Counted from the first letter of the stretch, positions 47,237 through 55,482 are shown. The stretch: 64,000 bases of DNA from an uncultured Pelagibacteraceae bacterium (GCA_902531175.1 CACADE010000003.1:1-64000); one strand, 5' to 3'. Numbers and translations: made by a program. Notes: a model not told the origin generated them from the sequence alone.

Positions 47237-48361
47237 ATGGCAAAAAGAGATTATTACGAAGTTTTAGGTGTAGATAAAAGCGCTTCCGCCGACCAAATAA
47301 AATCAGCTTATAGAAAACTTGCTGTAAAATATCATCCAGATAAAAATAAAGGTGATAAAGGTGCTGAAGAAAAATTTAAAGAAGCATCAGAAGCTTATCA
47401 CGTTCTATCCAATTCTGAGAGAAAGCAAAATTATGATAACTTTGGTCACGCAGCTTTTGAGAATGGAGGCGGTGGAAGGGGAGGATTTGGAAATTTTGAT
47501 TTTTCAAATCATTTTTCTGATATTTTCGAGGACTTTTTTGGTGAAGGATTTGGTGGAGGTCGAAGATCAAGAAGGTCAAATAACAGGGGCTCAGATCTAA
47601 GATATGATTTATCTATATCATTAGAGGAAGCTTTTTCTGGTAAGAAACAAGATATAAAATTTTCTACATCTGAAAAATGCGATAATTGTAGTGGATCAGG
47701 TTCAAAACCTGGACATCAAGCTGGAGCATGCTCAATGTGTGGTGGTCATGGACAAGTAAGATCTAGCCAGGGTTTTTTTACTGTCCAACAAACTTGTCCA
47801 CAATGTGCTGGTGCGGGAGAGGAGATTACTCATCCTTGCTCAAGTTGTAATGGACAAGGTAAGAAACAGGCATCTAAAAGATTATCAGTCACCATTCCAA
47901 AGGGTGTGGATGATGGAACAAGAATAAGACTCTCTGGTAAAGGTGAAGCAGGATCAAGAGGTGGTGGTAGTGGTGATTTATATTTATTCATTAATGTTCA
48001 CTCTCACGATTTATTTAAAAGGTCTGATGAAAACTTATTTTTTGAATGTCCAGTCTCTATTGCAGATGCTGCTTTAGGTACTTCAATTGAAATTCCAACT
48101 ATTGACGGTGGTAAAGCCAAAATAAAAATTCCAGCAGGAACTCAAAGTGGAAAACAATTTAGATTGAGAGGAAAAGGAATGCCTTACATGAGGGGTAATG
48201 ATTTTGGAGACCTTTATGTTCAAGTAAATACAGAAGTACCGATATCTCTTAATAAAGAGCAAAAAGAATTATTAGAAAAATTTAGAGAAATTGAAAATGT
48301 AAAATCTAATCCAAGTATTAAAAAATTCTTTCAAAAAGCTAAAAGTTTCTGGAAAAACTAA
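47237..48361 (+). CDS. dnaJ: chaperone protein DnaJ
   Basis: Hsp40 co-chaperone, 374 aa: J domain with the HPD motif (KYHPDKNKG), a Gly/Phe-rich stretch (about 75-110), four zinc-binding CxxCxGxG repeats (from CDNCSGSG to CSSCNGQG) and the C-terminal substrate domains. It lies 28 nt after dnaK. Confidence 0.98.
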   Translation: MAKRDYYEVLGVDKSASADQIKSAYRKLAVKYHPDKNKGDKGAEEKFKEASEAYHVLSNSERKQNYDNFGHAAFENGGGGRGGFGNFDFSNHFSDIFEDFFGEGFGGGRRSRRSNNRGSDLRYDLSISLEEAFSGKKQDIKFSTSEKCDNCSGSGSKPGHQAGACSMCGGHGQVRSSQGFFTVQQTCPQCAGAGEEITHPCSSCNGQGKKQASKRLSVTIPKGVDDGTRIRLSGKGEAGSRGGGSGDLYLFINVHSHDLFKRSDENLFFECPVSIADAALGTSIEIPTIDGGKAKIKIPAGTQSGKQFRLRGKGMPYMRGNDFGDLYVQVNTEVPISLNKEQKELLEKFREIENVKSNPSIKKFFQKAKSFWKN

Positions 48362-48388
48362 TCAATAGTGCTAATCTAAATCATTATA

Positions 48389-49165
48389 ATGGGTAAAATT
48401 AATCTAGCTATAACAGGATGTATGGGGAGAATGGGCCAACAGCTCATTAAATCCACTAAAAAAGATAAGTCTGCTAGGTTAGTTGCTCTAACAGAAAATA
48501 GAGTAATTAATAAAAAGATAAGTGGAATTAAACCGGAATTAAACACTGAAAAAGCATTAGGTAAAGCAAATGTGATAATAGATTTCACTATTCCAAAATG
48601 TACATTCGAGGTTTTAAGAATAGCCACAAAACTTAAAAAAAAAGTGGTTATAGGTACAACAGGTTTTACAAAAAAAGAAGAAGAATTAATAAAGAAATTT
48701 TCTAAAAAAATTCCAATTTTAAAAGCAGGTAATATGAGCCTTGGGATTAATCTTCTTATGTATCTTACGGAGATCACATCAGCATCGCTTGGTGATAACT
48801 ATCTAACTAAAATCTTTGAAGTACATCACAGACATAAAAAAGATCACCCATCTGGAACAGCCTTAATGCTTGGAAAAGGGATAGCTACAGGAAAAAATAA
48901 AGACTTTTATAGAATGATGGGAAAAAAATATTTAAACAAAAAAAATTTCCCTTACGGGAAAAGAATTAACTTCAATTCAATAAGAAAAGGCGAGATTATT
49001 GGTGAACATGAAGTCACTTTTTCAAGTGGAAAAGAAATAATTACTCTAAACCACGAGGCTTTCGATAGAGCTTTGTATTCTGAAGGAGCAATAACCGCTG
49101 CTAAATGGTTAGTTAATAAAAAACCAGGCCTTTATTCGATGAGAAATCTTCTGAATTTTAAATAA
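48389..49165 (+). CDS. dapB: 4-hydroxy-tetrahydrodipicolinate reductase
   Basis: Second committed step of diaminopimelate/lysine synthesis, feeding LysA earlier in the window. 258 aa with the NAD(P) loop GCMGRMGQ, GTTGFT, and the active-site EVHHRHKKDHPSGTA. Its stop overlaps the nth start (TAATG). dnaJ-dapB adjacency is common in alphaproteobacteria. Confidence 0.97.
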   Translation: MGKINLAITGCMGRMGQQLIKSTKKDKSARLVALTENRVINKKISGIKPELNTEKALGKANVIIDFTIPKCTFEVLRIATKLKKKVVIGTTGFTKKEEELIKKFSKKIPILKAGNMSLGINLLMYLTEITSASLGDNYLTKIFEVHHRHKKDHPSGTALMLGKGIATGKNKDFYRMMGKKYLNKKNFPYGKRINFNSIRKGEIIGEHEVTFSSGKEIITLNHEAFDRALYSEGAITAAKWLVNKKPGLYSMRNLLNFK

Positions 49166-49818
49166 TGAACGATGAACAGAGATCCAAAATAGTTTTAAAA
49201 ATTCTTAATAAAACTTACCCAAAAACACCTATACCATTAAAACATAGAAATATTTTTACACTTTTAATATCAGTCTTACTTTCTGCTCAATGTACAGATG
49301 TAAATGTTAATAATGTTACAAAAAATATATATCCAAAATATAATAAGCCAGAGCATTTTGTTAAACTTGGAAGAAAGAAAATAGAAAAATTAATAAGAAG
49401 TATTGGAATTTTTAGAGTTAAAGCAAAGAGCGTTTATAATTTGTCAAAGACTTTAGTTGAAAAATATAATGGTAGAGTTCCAAAAACTTTTGAGGAGTTA
49501 GAGGAGCTACCTGGGGTAGGTCACAAAACAGCAAGTGTAGTTATGTCTCAAGGTTTTGGGTATCCTGCATTTCCAATAGATACTCATATACATAGACTCG
49601 CTCAACGTTGGGGTTTAACTAATGGAAAAAATGTCGTGCAAACAGAAAAAGATTTAAAACGTTTATTCCCAAAAAAATATTGGAATAAACTCCACCTTCA
49701 AATAATTTATTACGGAAGGGAATATTGTAAAGCGAGAGAGTGTTACGGTATTTCTTGTAAAATTTGTACATCTTGTTATCCTAAAAGAAAAAGACCAATT
49801 AAAACAAAGAAAGCTTAA
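49165..49818 (+). CDS. nth: endonuclease III
   Basis: DNA glycosylase/AP lyase for oxidised pyrimidines, 217 aa. The helix-hairpin-helix LPGVGHKTASVV contains the catalytic Lys, and PIDTHIHRLAQRWGL contains the catalytic Asp. The C-terminal Fe-S region reads CKARECYGISCKICTSC: five cysteines whose spacing differs from the usual CX6CX2CX5C. The cluster is probably kept with alternative ligands. Confidence 0.95.
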   Translation: MNDEQRSKIVLKILNKTYPKTPIPLKHRNIFTLLISVLLSAQCTDVNVNNVTKNIYPKYNKPEHFVKLGRKKIEKLIRSIGIFRVKAKSVYNLSKTLVEKYNGRVPKTFEELEELPGVGHKTASVVMSQGFGYPAFPIDTHIHRLAQRWGLTNGKNVVQTEKDLKRLFPKKYWNKLHLQIIYYGREYCKARECYGISCKICTSCYPKRKRPIKTKKA

Positions 49819-49819
49819 A

Positions 49820-50749
49820 ATGAAAATTTTAGGAATAGGCAATGCGATCGTAGATGTAATTTGTAAAGTTGATGAAAATTTTATTAAACAAAATAATCTA
49901 ACTAAAGGTACAATGAAACTAATATTTGATGATAAGGAATTTAAATCAATGTTATCCAATTTAAAAATCGAAAAAACTATTTCTGGTGGATCAGTTGCCA
50001 ATTCCATAGTTGGACTTTCTCAATTAGAAAACAAGGTTGGATTCATAGGTAAAATAAATGACGATGACCTTGGAAATAAATATGAAGAAGGTTTAAAAAC
50101 TGAAAATGTAGATTATTTTTATTCAAAAAAAAAGGAAGAATTGCCAACCGGGACCTGCTTAATATTAGTCACACCAGACTCGGAAAGAACTATGTGTACA
50201 TTTTTAGGTACAGCAGGAAAAATAAATGAAAGTGATATTAACCCTGAAGATATAAAAAAATCAGAAATGATATTTCTAGAAGGTTATCTGTGGGACGAGG
50301 GAGAACCAAAAAAAGCTTTTGAAAAAGCTATACAAAATGCAAACAAAGTTGCCATGTCACTATCTGATCAATTTTGTGTTGAAAGACATAAAAATCATTT
50401 CTTAGATCTAGTTAAAAATAAGTTAGATATAACTTTTGCTAACGAACAAGAAATTACATCTTTAATAAGCGCTAAAAATTTTGACGAGGTTGTAGATTTT
50501 GCTAAAAATTTGGGAAAATGGTTGGTAATAACAAGAGGTGAAAAAGGTGCAATTTCTATTAACGGTAACGAAATAATTGAGAATGGTATTATTAAAAATT
50601 TAAAAATAGTAGATTTAACTGGAGCTGGTGATTTGTTTGCTGCAGGTTTTTTACATGGAATGATAAATAAAATGGATACACTTGAATGTTTAGAAAAAGG
50701 TAAAGAAATGTCATCAAAAGTTATTCAACAAATTGGAGCAAGACTTTAA
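49820..50749 (+). CDS. PfkB-family kinase, adenosine-kinase-like
   Basis: 309-aa ribokinase-fold kinase: MKILGIGNAIVDVICKV, TISGGSVANSIVGLSQL (substrate loop) and the C-terminal DLTGAGDLFAAGFLHG with the catalytic Asp. The alphaproteobacterial subgroup with this layout is usually annotated as adenosine kinase, but ribokinase- or fructokinase-type substrates cannot be ruled out. It starts 1 nt after nth. Confidence 0.88.
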   Translation: MKILGIGNAIVDVICKVDENFIKQNNLTKGTMKLIFDDKEFKSMLSNLKIEKTISGGSVANSIVGLSQLENKVGFIGKINDDDLGNKYEEGLKTENVDYFYSKKKEELPTGTCLILVTPDSERTMCTFLGTAGKINESDINPEDIKKSEMIFLEGYLWDEGEPKKAFEKAIQNANKVAMSLSDQFCVERHKNHFLDLVKNKLDITFANEQEITSLISAKNFDEVVDFAKNLGKWLVITRGEKGAISINGNEIIENGIIKNLKIVDLTGAGDLFAAGFLHGMINKMDTLECLEKGKEMSSKVIQQIGARL

Positions 50750-50750
50750 G

Positions 50751-51359
50751 ATGGGACTTTCCAAAAATATTTTTAAATATTTTCCACAACCTATATTCCA
50801 TTACCAAGTAAACAATTACATAGAACATAACGCCGACTTATTAAATCATATATATGAAATGCATAGGATTGACCCTAAAGGTCTTGCAAGGTCGAATCAA
50901 GGAGGTTGGCATTCAAAACCTTTCAATCTTAAAGACAAAAATAGTGCTCCATTTAAATTTTTTATGGCTATTCAAATGTATGTGGCTGATACTTTTAAAG
51001 AATACGGTTGGCGTTATGAACCAGGGAAAATTAATTTAACTGAAATGTGGGCAATAATTAATAAAAAGAATAATTTTAACGTAGAACACACCCACCCAAA
51101 TAATTACTTAAGTGCAGCATACTATGTTAAAGCACCAGAAAACTGTGGATCGTTTATGGTTACTAATCCGAATGTAATTTCACGAGAAAGAATAACTTCA
51201 AGTGATAAACGTACAGAATTCAATCAGAATGTTGCTCAGATAAAACCACAAGAAGGAGATTTATTGCTTTTCCCAGCTTATTTACCTCATTCTGTAGGAA
51301 TGAATCTTTCAGATGAAGATAGGATAGTTATTAGTTTTAATGTTGACATTCTCAAGTAA
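50751..51359 (+). CDS. putative 2OG-Fe(II) oxygenase (TIGR02466 type)
   Basis: 202 residues. EHTHPNNYLSAAYYVKAP provides the first iron-ligand block and LLLFPAYLPHSV the distal histidine, matching the TIGR02466 family of uncharacterised Fe(II)/2-oxoglutarate oxygenases. The ATG directly after the kinase gene is preferred to a TTG 18 nt upstream. The substrate is unknown. This is the second such oxygenase of the window. Confidence 0.8.
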   Translation: MGLSKNIFKYFPQPIFHYQVNNYIEHNADLLNHIYEMHRIDPKGLARSNQGGWHSKPFNLKDKNSAPFKFFMAIQMYVADTFKEYGWRYEPGKINLTEMWAIINKKNNFNVEHTHPNNYLSAAYYVKAPENCGSFMVTNPNVISRERITSSDKRTEFNQNVAQIKPQEGDLLLFPAYLPHSVGMNLSDEDRIVISFNVDILK

Positions 51360-51360
51360 T

Positions 51361-51465
51361 TTATTTTTTTCTTTTAAAGCTTCCCTTACCTTTTTTAGGT
51401 TTAATAATTTTAGGTTTATATTTTTTTGAAAATAATTCTTTTGCTATAAAATTTTTTTTTTTCAC
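51361..51465 (-). CDS. ArfA-like alternative ribosome-rescue factor (34 aa)
   Basis: Very short, strongly basic protein from a GTG start: an N-terminal lysine run, then IAKELFSKKYKPKIIKPKKG, ending GKGSFKRKK. The KKGKGSxxRK block is the ribosome-binding core of ArfA, the protein that recruits RF2 to ribosomes stalled on messages without a stop codon; the preceding ELF-x6-KPKK resembles the LFRxRVxKPKK segment of ArfA. The GTG overlaps the stop of the upstream regulator (TAGTG), indicating coupling. It contains an 11-A run and ends 1 nt from the convergent oxygenase gene. Confidence 0.7.
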   Translation of the reverse strand: MKKKNFIAKELFSKKYKPKIIKPKKGKGSFKRKK

Positions 51466-52016
51466 TAAATTAAATATCCATCTTTTGAGCTTTTAATAAA
51501 ATTGTTATCATTAAAATATTCTTTTATTTTTTTTCTTAATCTATATACGTGAGTTTCTACAGTATGAGTCTCTAATTTTGACTTATGACCCCAAACTTCA
51601 ATTTGAAGCTCATTAATTGATCTTGGTCTATTTGAGTGATTTAAAAAATTTATAATCGCAACTTCTTTTTCAGTTATGATTAATGATTTATTTTTTTTTT
51701 GTATTTTTCTAGAGGTATAATTAATAATATAATTTCCAATTTTAATATTTTTTTTATTTTCAATTTTTTTTTTTAAAAATTGTATATTGAGTGTATAGAT
51801 CAATTTATCGATTGAAATTGGCAAACTGTCGATGAAAACTTGATTTTTACTTTCTAGATTGTCAGATGAGATCACTAAACTTTGCTTATCATTCAAAACA
51901 TTATCTAAATTTTTATTTTTTGTTTTAATAACTTCAAAACTCAATAGGTGTTTTAACTCAAATAATATATTATATAAAACTGTGTTATTGTGAATTACTA
52001 AATATTGTTTTTCCAT
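51465..52016 (-). CDS. orphan winged-helix (OmpR-type) regulator with degenerate receiver
   Basis: 183 residues. The C-terminal half is an OmpR/PhoB-type DNA-binding domain (ITEKEVAIINFL, SINELQIEVWG, THTVETHVYRLRKKI). The N-terminal half (YLVIHNNTVLYNILFELKHLL, then LPISIDKLIYTL) has receiver-like secondary structure but I see no phospho-acceptor Asp in the expected place. No histidine kinase is nearby. It is divergent from the L,D-transpeptidase-like gene (11 bp) and is coupled to the ArfA-like gene. Confidence 0.8.
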   Translation of the reverse strand: MEKQYLVIHNNTVLYNILFELKHLLSFEVIKTKNKNLDNVLNDKQSLVISSDNLESKNQVFIDSLPISIDKLIYTLNIQFLKKKIENKKNIKIGNYIINYTSRKIQKKNKSLIITEKEVAIINFLNHSNRPRSINELQIEVWGHKSKLETHTVETHVYRLRKKIKEYFNDNNFIKSSKDGYLI

Positions 52017-52027
52017 GTAATAAGATT

Positions 52028-52522
52028 ATGACAATTATTATAAAAAATAAACAGACACTTTCATTCAAAGAATTTACTCTAAAATGTTGTATTGGAAGAA
52101 ACGGATCTACAAGTAAAAAGAAAGAAGGTGATAAAAAAACTCCAAAAGGTACTTTTTCTATAGACAAACTTTATATAAGAAACGACAGAATTAAAGTTCC
52201 TGAAACGAATTTAGAAATTATAAAAATAAGAAAAAATATGGGATGGTGTGATGATGTTAATGCGAAATTAAAATATAATAAAATGGTTAATATTAAAGAA
52301 AATGTTCATTATGAAAAACTTTTTAGGGAAGACAACAAATATGATCTTTTGATTCCAATAAAGTATAATTGGAAAAATCCAAAAGTTCCAAAGGGGAGTG
52401 CAATATTTATTCATTTAACAAAGGATTATAAACCCACATTAGGTTGTGTCGGTTTATCATTTAAAGATTTTTTAATACTTATTAAATTAATTAATAAGGA
52501 AACTAAAATTAAAATTTTGTAG
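52028..52522 (+). CDS. L,D-transpeptidase (YkuD)-domain protein
   Basis: 164 residues. The block GDKKTPKGTFSI near the start and SAIFIHLTKDYKPTLGCVGL near the end (catalytic His and Cys) match the YkuD L,D-transpeptidase family. No signal peptide is seen, so either it is exported another way or it acts in the cytoplasm. Its 3' end overlaps yggS by 14 nt (convergent). Confidence 0.85.
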   Translation: MTIIIKNKQTLSFKEFTLKCCIGRNGSTSKKKEGDKKTPKGTFSIDKLYIRNDRIKVPETNLEIIKIRKNMGWCDDVNAKLKYNKMVNIKENVHYEKLFREDNKYDLLIPIKYNWKNPKVPKGSAIFIHLTKDYKPTLGCVGLSFKDFLILIKLINKETKIKIL

Positions 52523-53177
52523 ATCTCTGCCCAAAAATACCTGAACCAATTCTTAAATAAGTTGCACTATAACTTAAAGCCTCAATATAATCTGAAGACA
52601 TACCCATGCTTAATTCATTTAAGCCCAAATTATTTTTTAAATCGAGCATTTTTTTAAAATATAATTTATTATTTCCATCTATAGGTGGTATGCACATTAA
52701 ACCTATAACATTTAAATTTAGTTTTTTGCAAAAATTGTAAAATTCATCTAATTGGTTTTGAGATATACCTGATTTTTGCTCCTCATTTCCAATGTTTACT
52801 TGTATAAAAAATTTGGCCGAAATATTATTCCGCTCTTGGTAATCAGATATTTTTTTAGCTAACTTTTCACTATCCAAAGAATGGATATAGTCAAAAAGTT
52901 TTAGAGCAAATTTAATTTTATTAGTTTGTAATTTTCCTATTAAGTGAAGATTTAAATCTACATTATTATTTTTTATAGTTGTCCATTTTTCTATTGCCTC
53001 TTGTACCTTATTTTCTCCAAAATCTTTATGACCATAATCAATCAAGTATTTAATATGATCTAATTCAAATGTTTTAGAAACAGCAATTATATTTGGATTT
53101 ATTCTTAATTTATTTTGATTAATATTTTCCTTAACTTTTTCTTGGATATTAAGTAAGTTTTTTACAGTTTGATGCAT
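52509..53177 (-). CDS. yggS: PLP homeostasis protein YggS
   Basis: 222-aa alanine-racemase-fold PLP-binding protein that buffers vitamin B6. PNIIAVSKTF contains the PLP lysine; YGHKDFGENKVQEA, LHLIGKLQTNK, MGMSSDY and RIGSGIFGQR are conserved blocks. Its ATG is the bottom strand of the ATGCAT hexamer whose top strand is the ThiE-like start. Confidence 0.95.
   Translation of the reverse strand: MHQTVKNLLNIQEKVKENINQNKLRINPNIIAVSKTFELDHIKYLIDYGHKDFGENKVQEAIEKWTTIKNNNVDLNLHLIGKLQTNKIKFALKLFDYIHSLDSEKLAKKISDYQERNNISAKFFIQVNIGNEEQKSGISQNQLDEFYNFCKKLNLNVIGLMCIPPIDGNNKLYFKKMLDLKNNLGLNELSMGMSSDYIEALSYSATYLRIGSGIFGQRSTKF
53172..53177. other. shared divergent start codons (ATGCAT)
   Basis: The palindromic hexamer holds the plus-strand ATG of the ThiE-like gene and the minus-strand ATG of yggS, so the two coding regions overlap by 6 nt head to head. 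Each gene's promoter and ribosome site would then lie inside the other gene. Confidence 0.6.
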
Positions 53178-53735
53178 AAATATTTTTTTAAAAATTATTA
53201 TTTTATAAATAAATTTAATAAAAATAATATTGATAAATTAAATAACAATACAACAGTTATTTACAGAAATTATAATAAAAAAGTTGACGAAATTGAGATA
53301 TTAAAAATCAAAAGTTATTGTCATAGAAAAAAAATTAAATTTTTAATATCTAATTACTTTAAATTAGCTTTAAAATTAAAATTAGATGGAGTTTACATAC
53401 CATCATTCAATAAAAGTTTTATACACCTATCTTACTTTTTAAAAAGAAACTTTGTTATAATTGGATCAGCTCATAATGTTAAGGAAATAAGACTAAAAGA
53501 AAAACAAGGTGTTGAAAGTATTTTTATTTCATCACTATTTAAAAAAAATAAAAATTTTCTGGGTGTGAATAAGTTTAAAACTTTATCATCTTTAACTGGT
53601 AGGAAAGTTATAGCTTTAGGTGGAATTTCTGAAGAGAATATTAAAAAATTAAATCTATTGGATATTAAAGGTTTTAGCGGTATCACTTATTTTGATAAAA
53701 AAAAAGGCCCCTTGAAGGGGCCTTTTTCTAAATAA
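53172..53735 (+). CDS. ThiE/TenI-like thiamine phosphate synthase family protein
   Basis: 187 residues. Recognisable are VIGSAHNVKEIRLKEKQGV, IFISSLFKKNK and IALGGISEENIKKLNLLDI, matching the later strands of the ThiE barrel. The N-terminal part is shorter and the pyrophosphate-binding residues are not obvious, so it may be a divergent or non-catalytic TenI-like member. The last dozen codons (KKKGPLKGPFSK) are encoded by an intrinsic terminator hairpin. Confidence 0.75.
   Translation: MHKYFFKNYYFINKFNKNNIDKLNNNTTVIYRNYNKKVDEIEILKIKSYCHRKKIKFLISNYFKLALKLKLDGVYIPSFNKSFIHLSYFLKRNFVIIGSAHNVKEIRLKEKQGVESIFISSLFKKNKNFLGVNKFKTLSSLTGRKVIALGGISEENIKKLNLLDIKGFSGITYFDKKKGPLKGPFSK
53697..53727. terminator. 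bidirectional intrinsic terminator (porin / ThiE-like gene)
   Basis: Perfect dyad AAAAAGGCCCCTT-G-AAGGGGCCTTTTT (53701-53727). On the minus strand it is followed by nine T and lies 22 bp after the porin stop, an excellent porin terminator. On the plus strand it is followed by five T and lies upstream of the ThiE-like stop codon (53733-53735), within the reading frame. Confidence 0.9.
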
Positions 53736-53749
53736 ATTGTCTCTACAAA

Positions 53750-54694
53750 TTAGAATGCAAAACTTAAACCAAATTGGTAAGCTTTTCTATCATTTGTTGA
53801 AGAGTTAGCAACGTTATCTACGTTAAATACTGATGCACTGATGCCTAGAGATCCCATTGTGTAAGATAATGAGAACGCTGAAGCTTCTTGATCTGGATCA
53901 GCATGATTAACTTTTTCCATATCGTTAGAACCATAAGATACAGCTAGATCGTCATTTACTTGGTAAGAAATACCAAATCCTGTTGTCTCATAGTCTTGTC
54001 CACTTTCACTGTCGTTTTCTGACATTTGAACACCAACTGTTACAGCTCCAATTGCGTACTTAGCATACATTGTGCTTTGATCGCTTTTAGAGTTAGTTGT
54101 AGCTTCAACATCACCTTGTGCATAACCAACAGTTAGACCTTCCATTCCAGTGTATTCAATACCGAAGTCACTGTAAGAAACATCATTAACTGCTGCACTC
54201 GCGTTTAGGTAAGCTGCTGTTAAAGTAACACCTGAGTCATGGCTGTAAGAATATGTAAACATATTGTTACCACTGTGACCATCGATTACTTGTGACTCAG
54301 CATTTGTTACGATATCCCACGGCTCTTCATAAGCTGTTGGCATTACATCGTCCTTAGCACTCATTGCACTGCTTCCACCATGACCTGCGAATGTTAATGA
54401 TCCCATGTCACCTAAGTCGAAAGCGATTGATTGGTTGTCTAATTGGTTAGTACCATCTGCACCGTCACCGTCTAACTCTAATGTTAGAGTAACACCGATG
54501 TCATTTACATCTCCTGAAGCAGAAAATGTAACTGAGTCAGCCATTGTCCAACCGTTACCTTGTGTAGCTTTATCATCTCCACCAGTGTACGACATAGTCG
54601 CAGAACCAGTGACTGATAAGTCAGCTGCTGATACTGAACCAGCAACTAGGGAACCAGCTAATGCTGTTAACCCTACTTTTTTTAGTTTGTTCAT
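53750..54694 (-). CDS. outer-membrane porin
   Basis: 314 residues: signal peptide (MNKLKKVGLTALAGSLVAGS...A, cleaved near residue 23) and a Gly/Ser/Asp-rich beta-barrel with alternating strands, ending in GLSFAF with the terminal Phe used by the BAM complex. The protein is acidic and lysine-poor, with more G+C in its codons than its neighbours, as expected for a very highly expressed protein. Strong AAGGAG ribosome site 8 nt before the ATG; own terminator. Confidence 0.93.
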   Translation of the reverse strand: MNKLKKVGLTALAGSLVAGSVSAADLSVTGSATMSYTGGDDKATQGNGWTMADSVTFSASGDVNDIGVTLTLELDGDGADGTNQLDNQSIAFDLGDMGSLTFAGHGGSSAMSAKDDVMPTAYEEPWDIVTNAESQVIDGHSGNNMFTYSYSHDSGVTLTAAYLNASAAVNDVSYSDFGIEYTGMEGLTVGYAQGDVEATTNSKSDQSTMYAKYAIGAVTVGVQMSENDSESGQDYETTGFGISYQVNDDLAVSYGSNDMEKVNHADPDQEASAFSLSYTMGSLGISASVFNVDNVANSSTNDRKAYQFGLSFAF

Positions 54695-54715
54695 ATTAAG
54701 TACTCCTTATTTAAT

Positions 54716-54729
54716 GTTTAATATTAAAC
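54716..54729. promoter_or_regulatory. palindrome in the porin leader
   Basis: Perfect 14-bp palindrome GTTTAATATTAAAC, 21 bp upstream of the porin ATG and just upstream of its Shine-Dalgarno. It may be an operator or a 5' leader hairpin. The 54695-54891 gap otherwise shows only AT-rich DNA with a possible porin -10 (TATAAT on the minus strand near 54767-54772). Confidence 0.4.
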
Positions 54730-54891
54730 AGGGTTTTTTTATCAAAAATTCATTAAATCGCCTTTAATTATACAAAAAATAGATAATAAATTAATATAGT
54801 GTTGCAAAAATACATCAAAAAAAGCCACGATAAATAAGGTTTTTTTTATTTTTAATGTTATTTTCTAATACTTGATTAAAAAACTAATATC

Positions 54892-55464
54892 ATGATTTTA
54901 AATAACCTTAAAAAATCTTTATTAAAATTTTATTTATTTTTATTAGTAGTTGTAATTCTTGCATCATGCAAAAGTATCGAAAATCTTCCTGGAGCTGATG
55001 CACGTAAAATTTCTCCAGACCCGAAAGCTAGAGTGCAAAAAAATATTGAAGAAGGCCGAGGATTTAGATTAATGGATAAAAAAGATAATACTGGGACTTT
55101 TGATTTTGCAAGTTCTAATGAGTTGTGGAGAGCAACTTTAGATACTTTAGATTTTATGCCATTAGCATTGGCAAATTATAGTGGTGGGATAATTGTTACC
55201 GATTGGTACAGTGATGGCTCAAATGATAAAGAGTCTGTTAAAATATCAGTAAGATTTCTTACAAATGAAGTAAGATCAGATGCATTATCAATTAAGGTGT
55301 TTTATAAAAATTGCTCTATGCAAGAAAATTGTAGAGTATCAGATAAATCTCAGGAATTATCTGCTGAGTTAACAAAACAAATTTTGTCTAAAGCTGCTGT
55401 GTACGAAAAAGATACTAAATCCAAAAAAAAAAGAAAATATATAAATAAAGCTTTAGAAAATTAA
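54892..55464 (+). CDS. DUF3576 lipoprotein
   Basis: 190 residues: lipoprotein signal with lipobox VILASC (Cys26), then a domain with FASSNELWRATLDTLDFMPL and GGIIVTDWYS, the DUF3576 core of alphaproteobacteria. The C-terminal tail is basic. Probably attached to the outer membrane. It heads the DUF3576-leuS-lptE-holA run, a conserved order, and lies 18 nt before leuS. Confidence 0.9.
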   Translation: MILNNLKKSLLKFYLFLLVVVILASCKSIENLPGADARKISPDPKARVQKNIEEGRGFRLMDKKDNTGTFDFASSNELWRATLDTLDFMPLALANYSGGIIVTDWYSDGSNDKESVKISVRFLTNEVRSDALSIKVFYKNCSMQENCRVSDKSQELSAELTKQILSKAAVYEKDTKSKKKRKYINKALEN

Positions 55465-55482
55465 TCCAAAAAAATATTAAAA

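Noticed and set aside
47227-47238. Palindrome ATAACATGTTAT overlapping the dnaJ start as an RNA thermometer
   Set aside because: Without a loop it can form only about four weak A-U/C-G pairs in RNA; too unstable to call.
54817-54858. AAAAAAAGCC...GGTTTTTTTT as a terminator
   Set aside because: The stem is mostly A-U with a G-U pair and an 11-nt loop, and no gene ends nearby on either strand.
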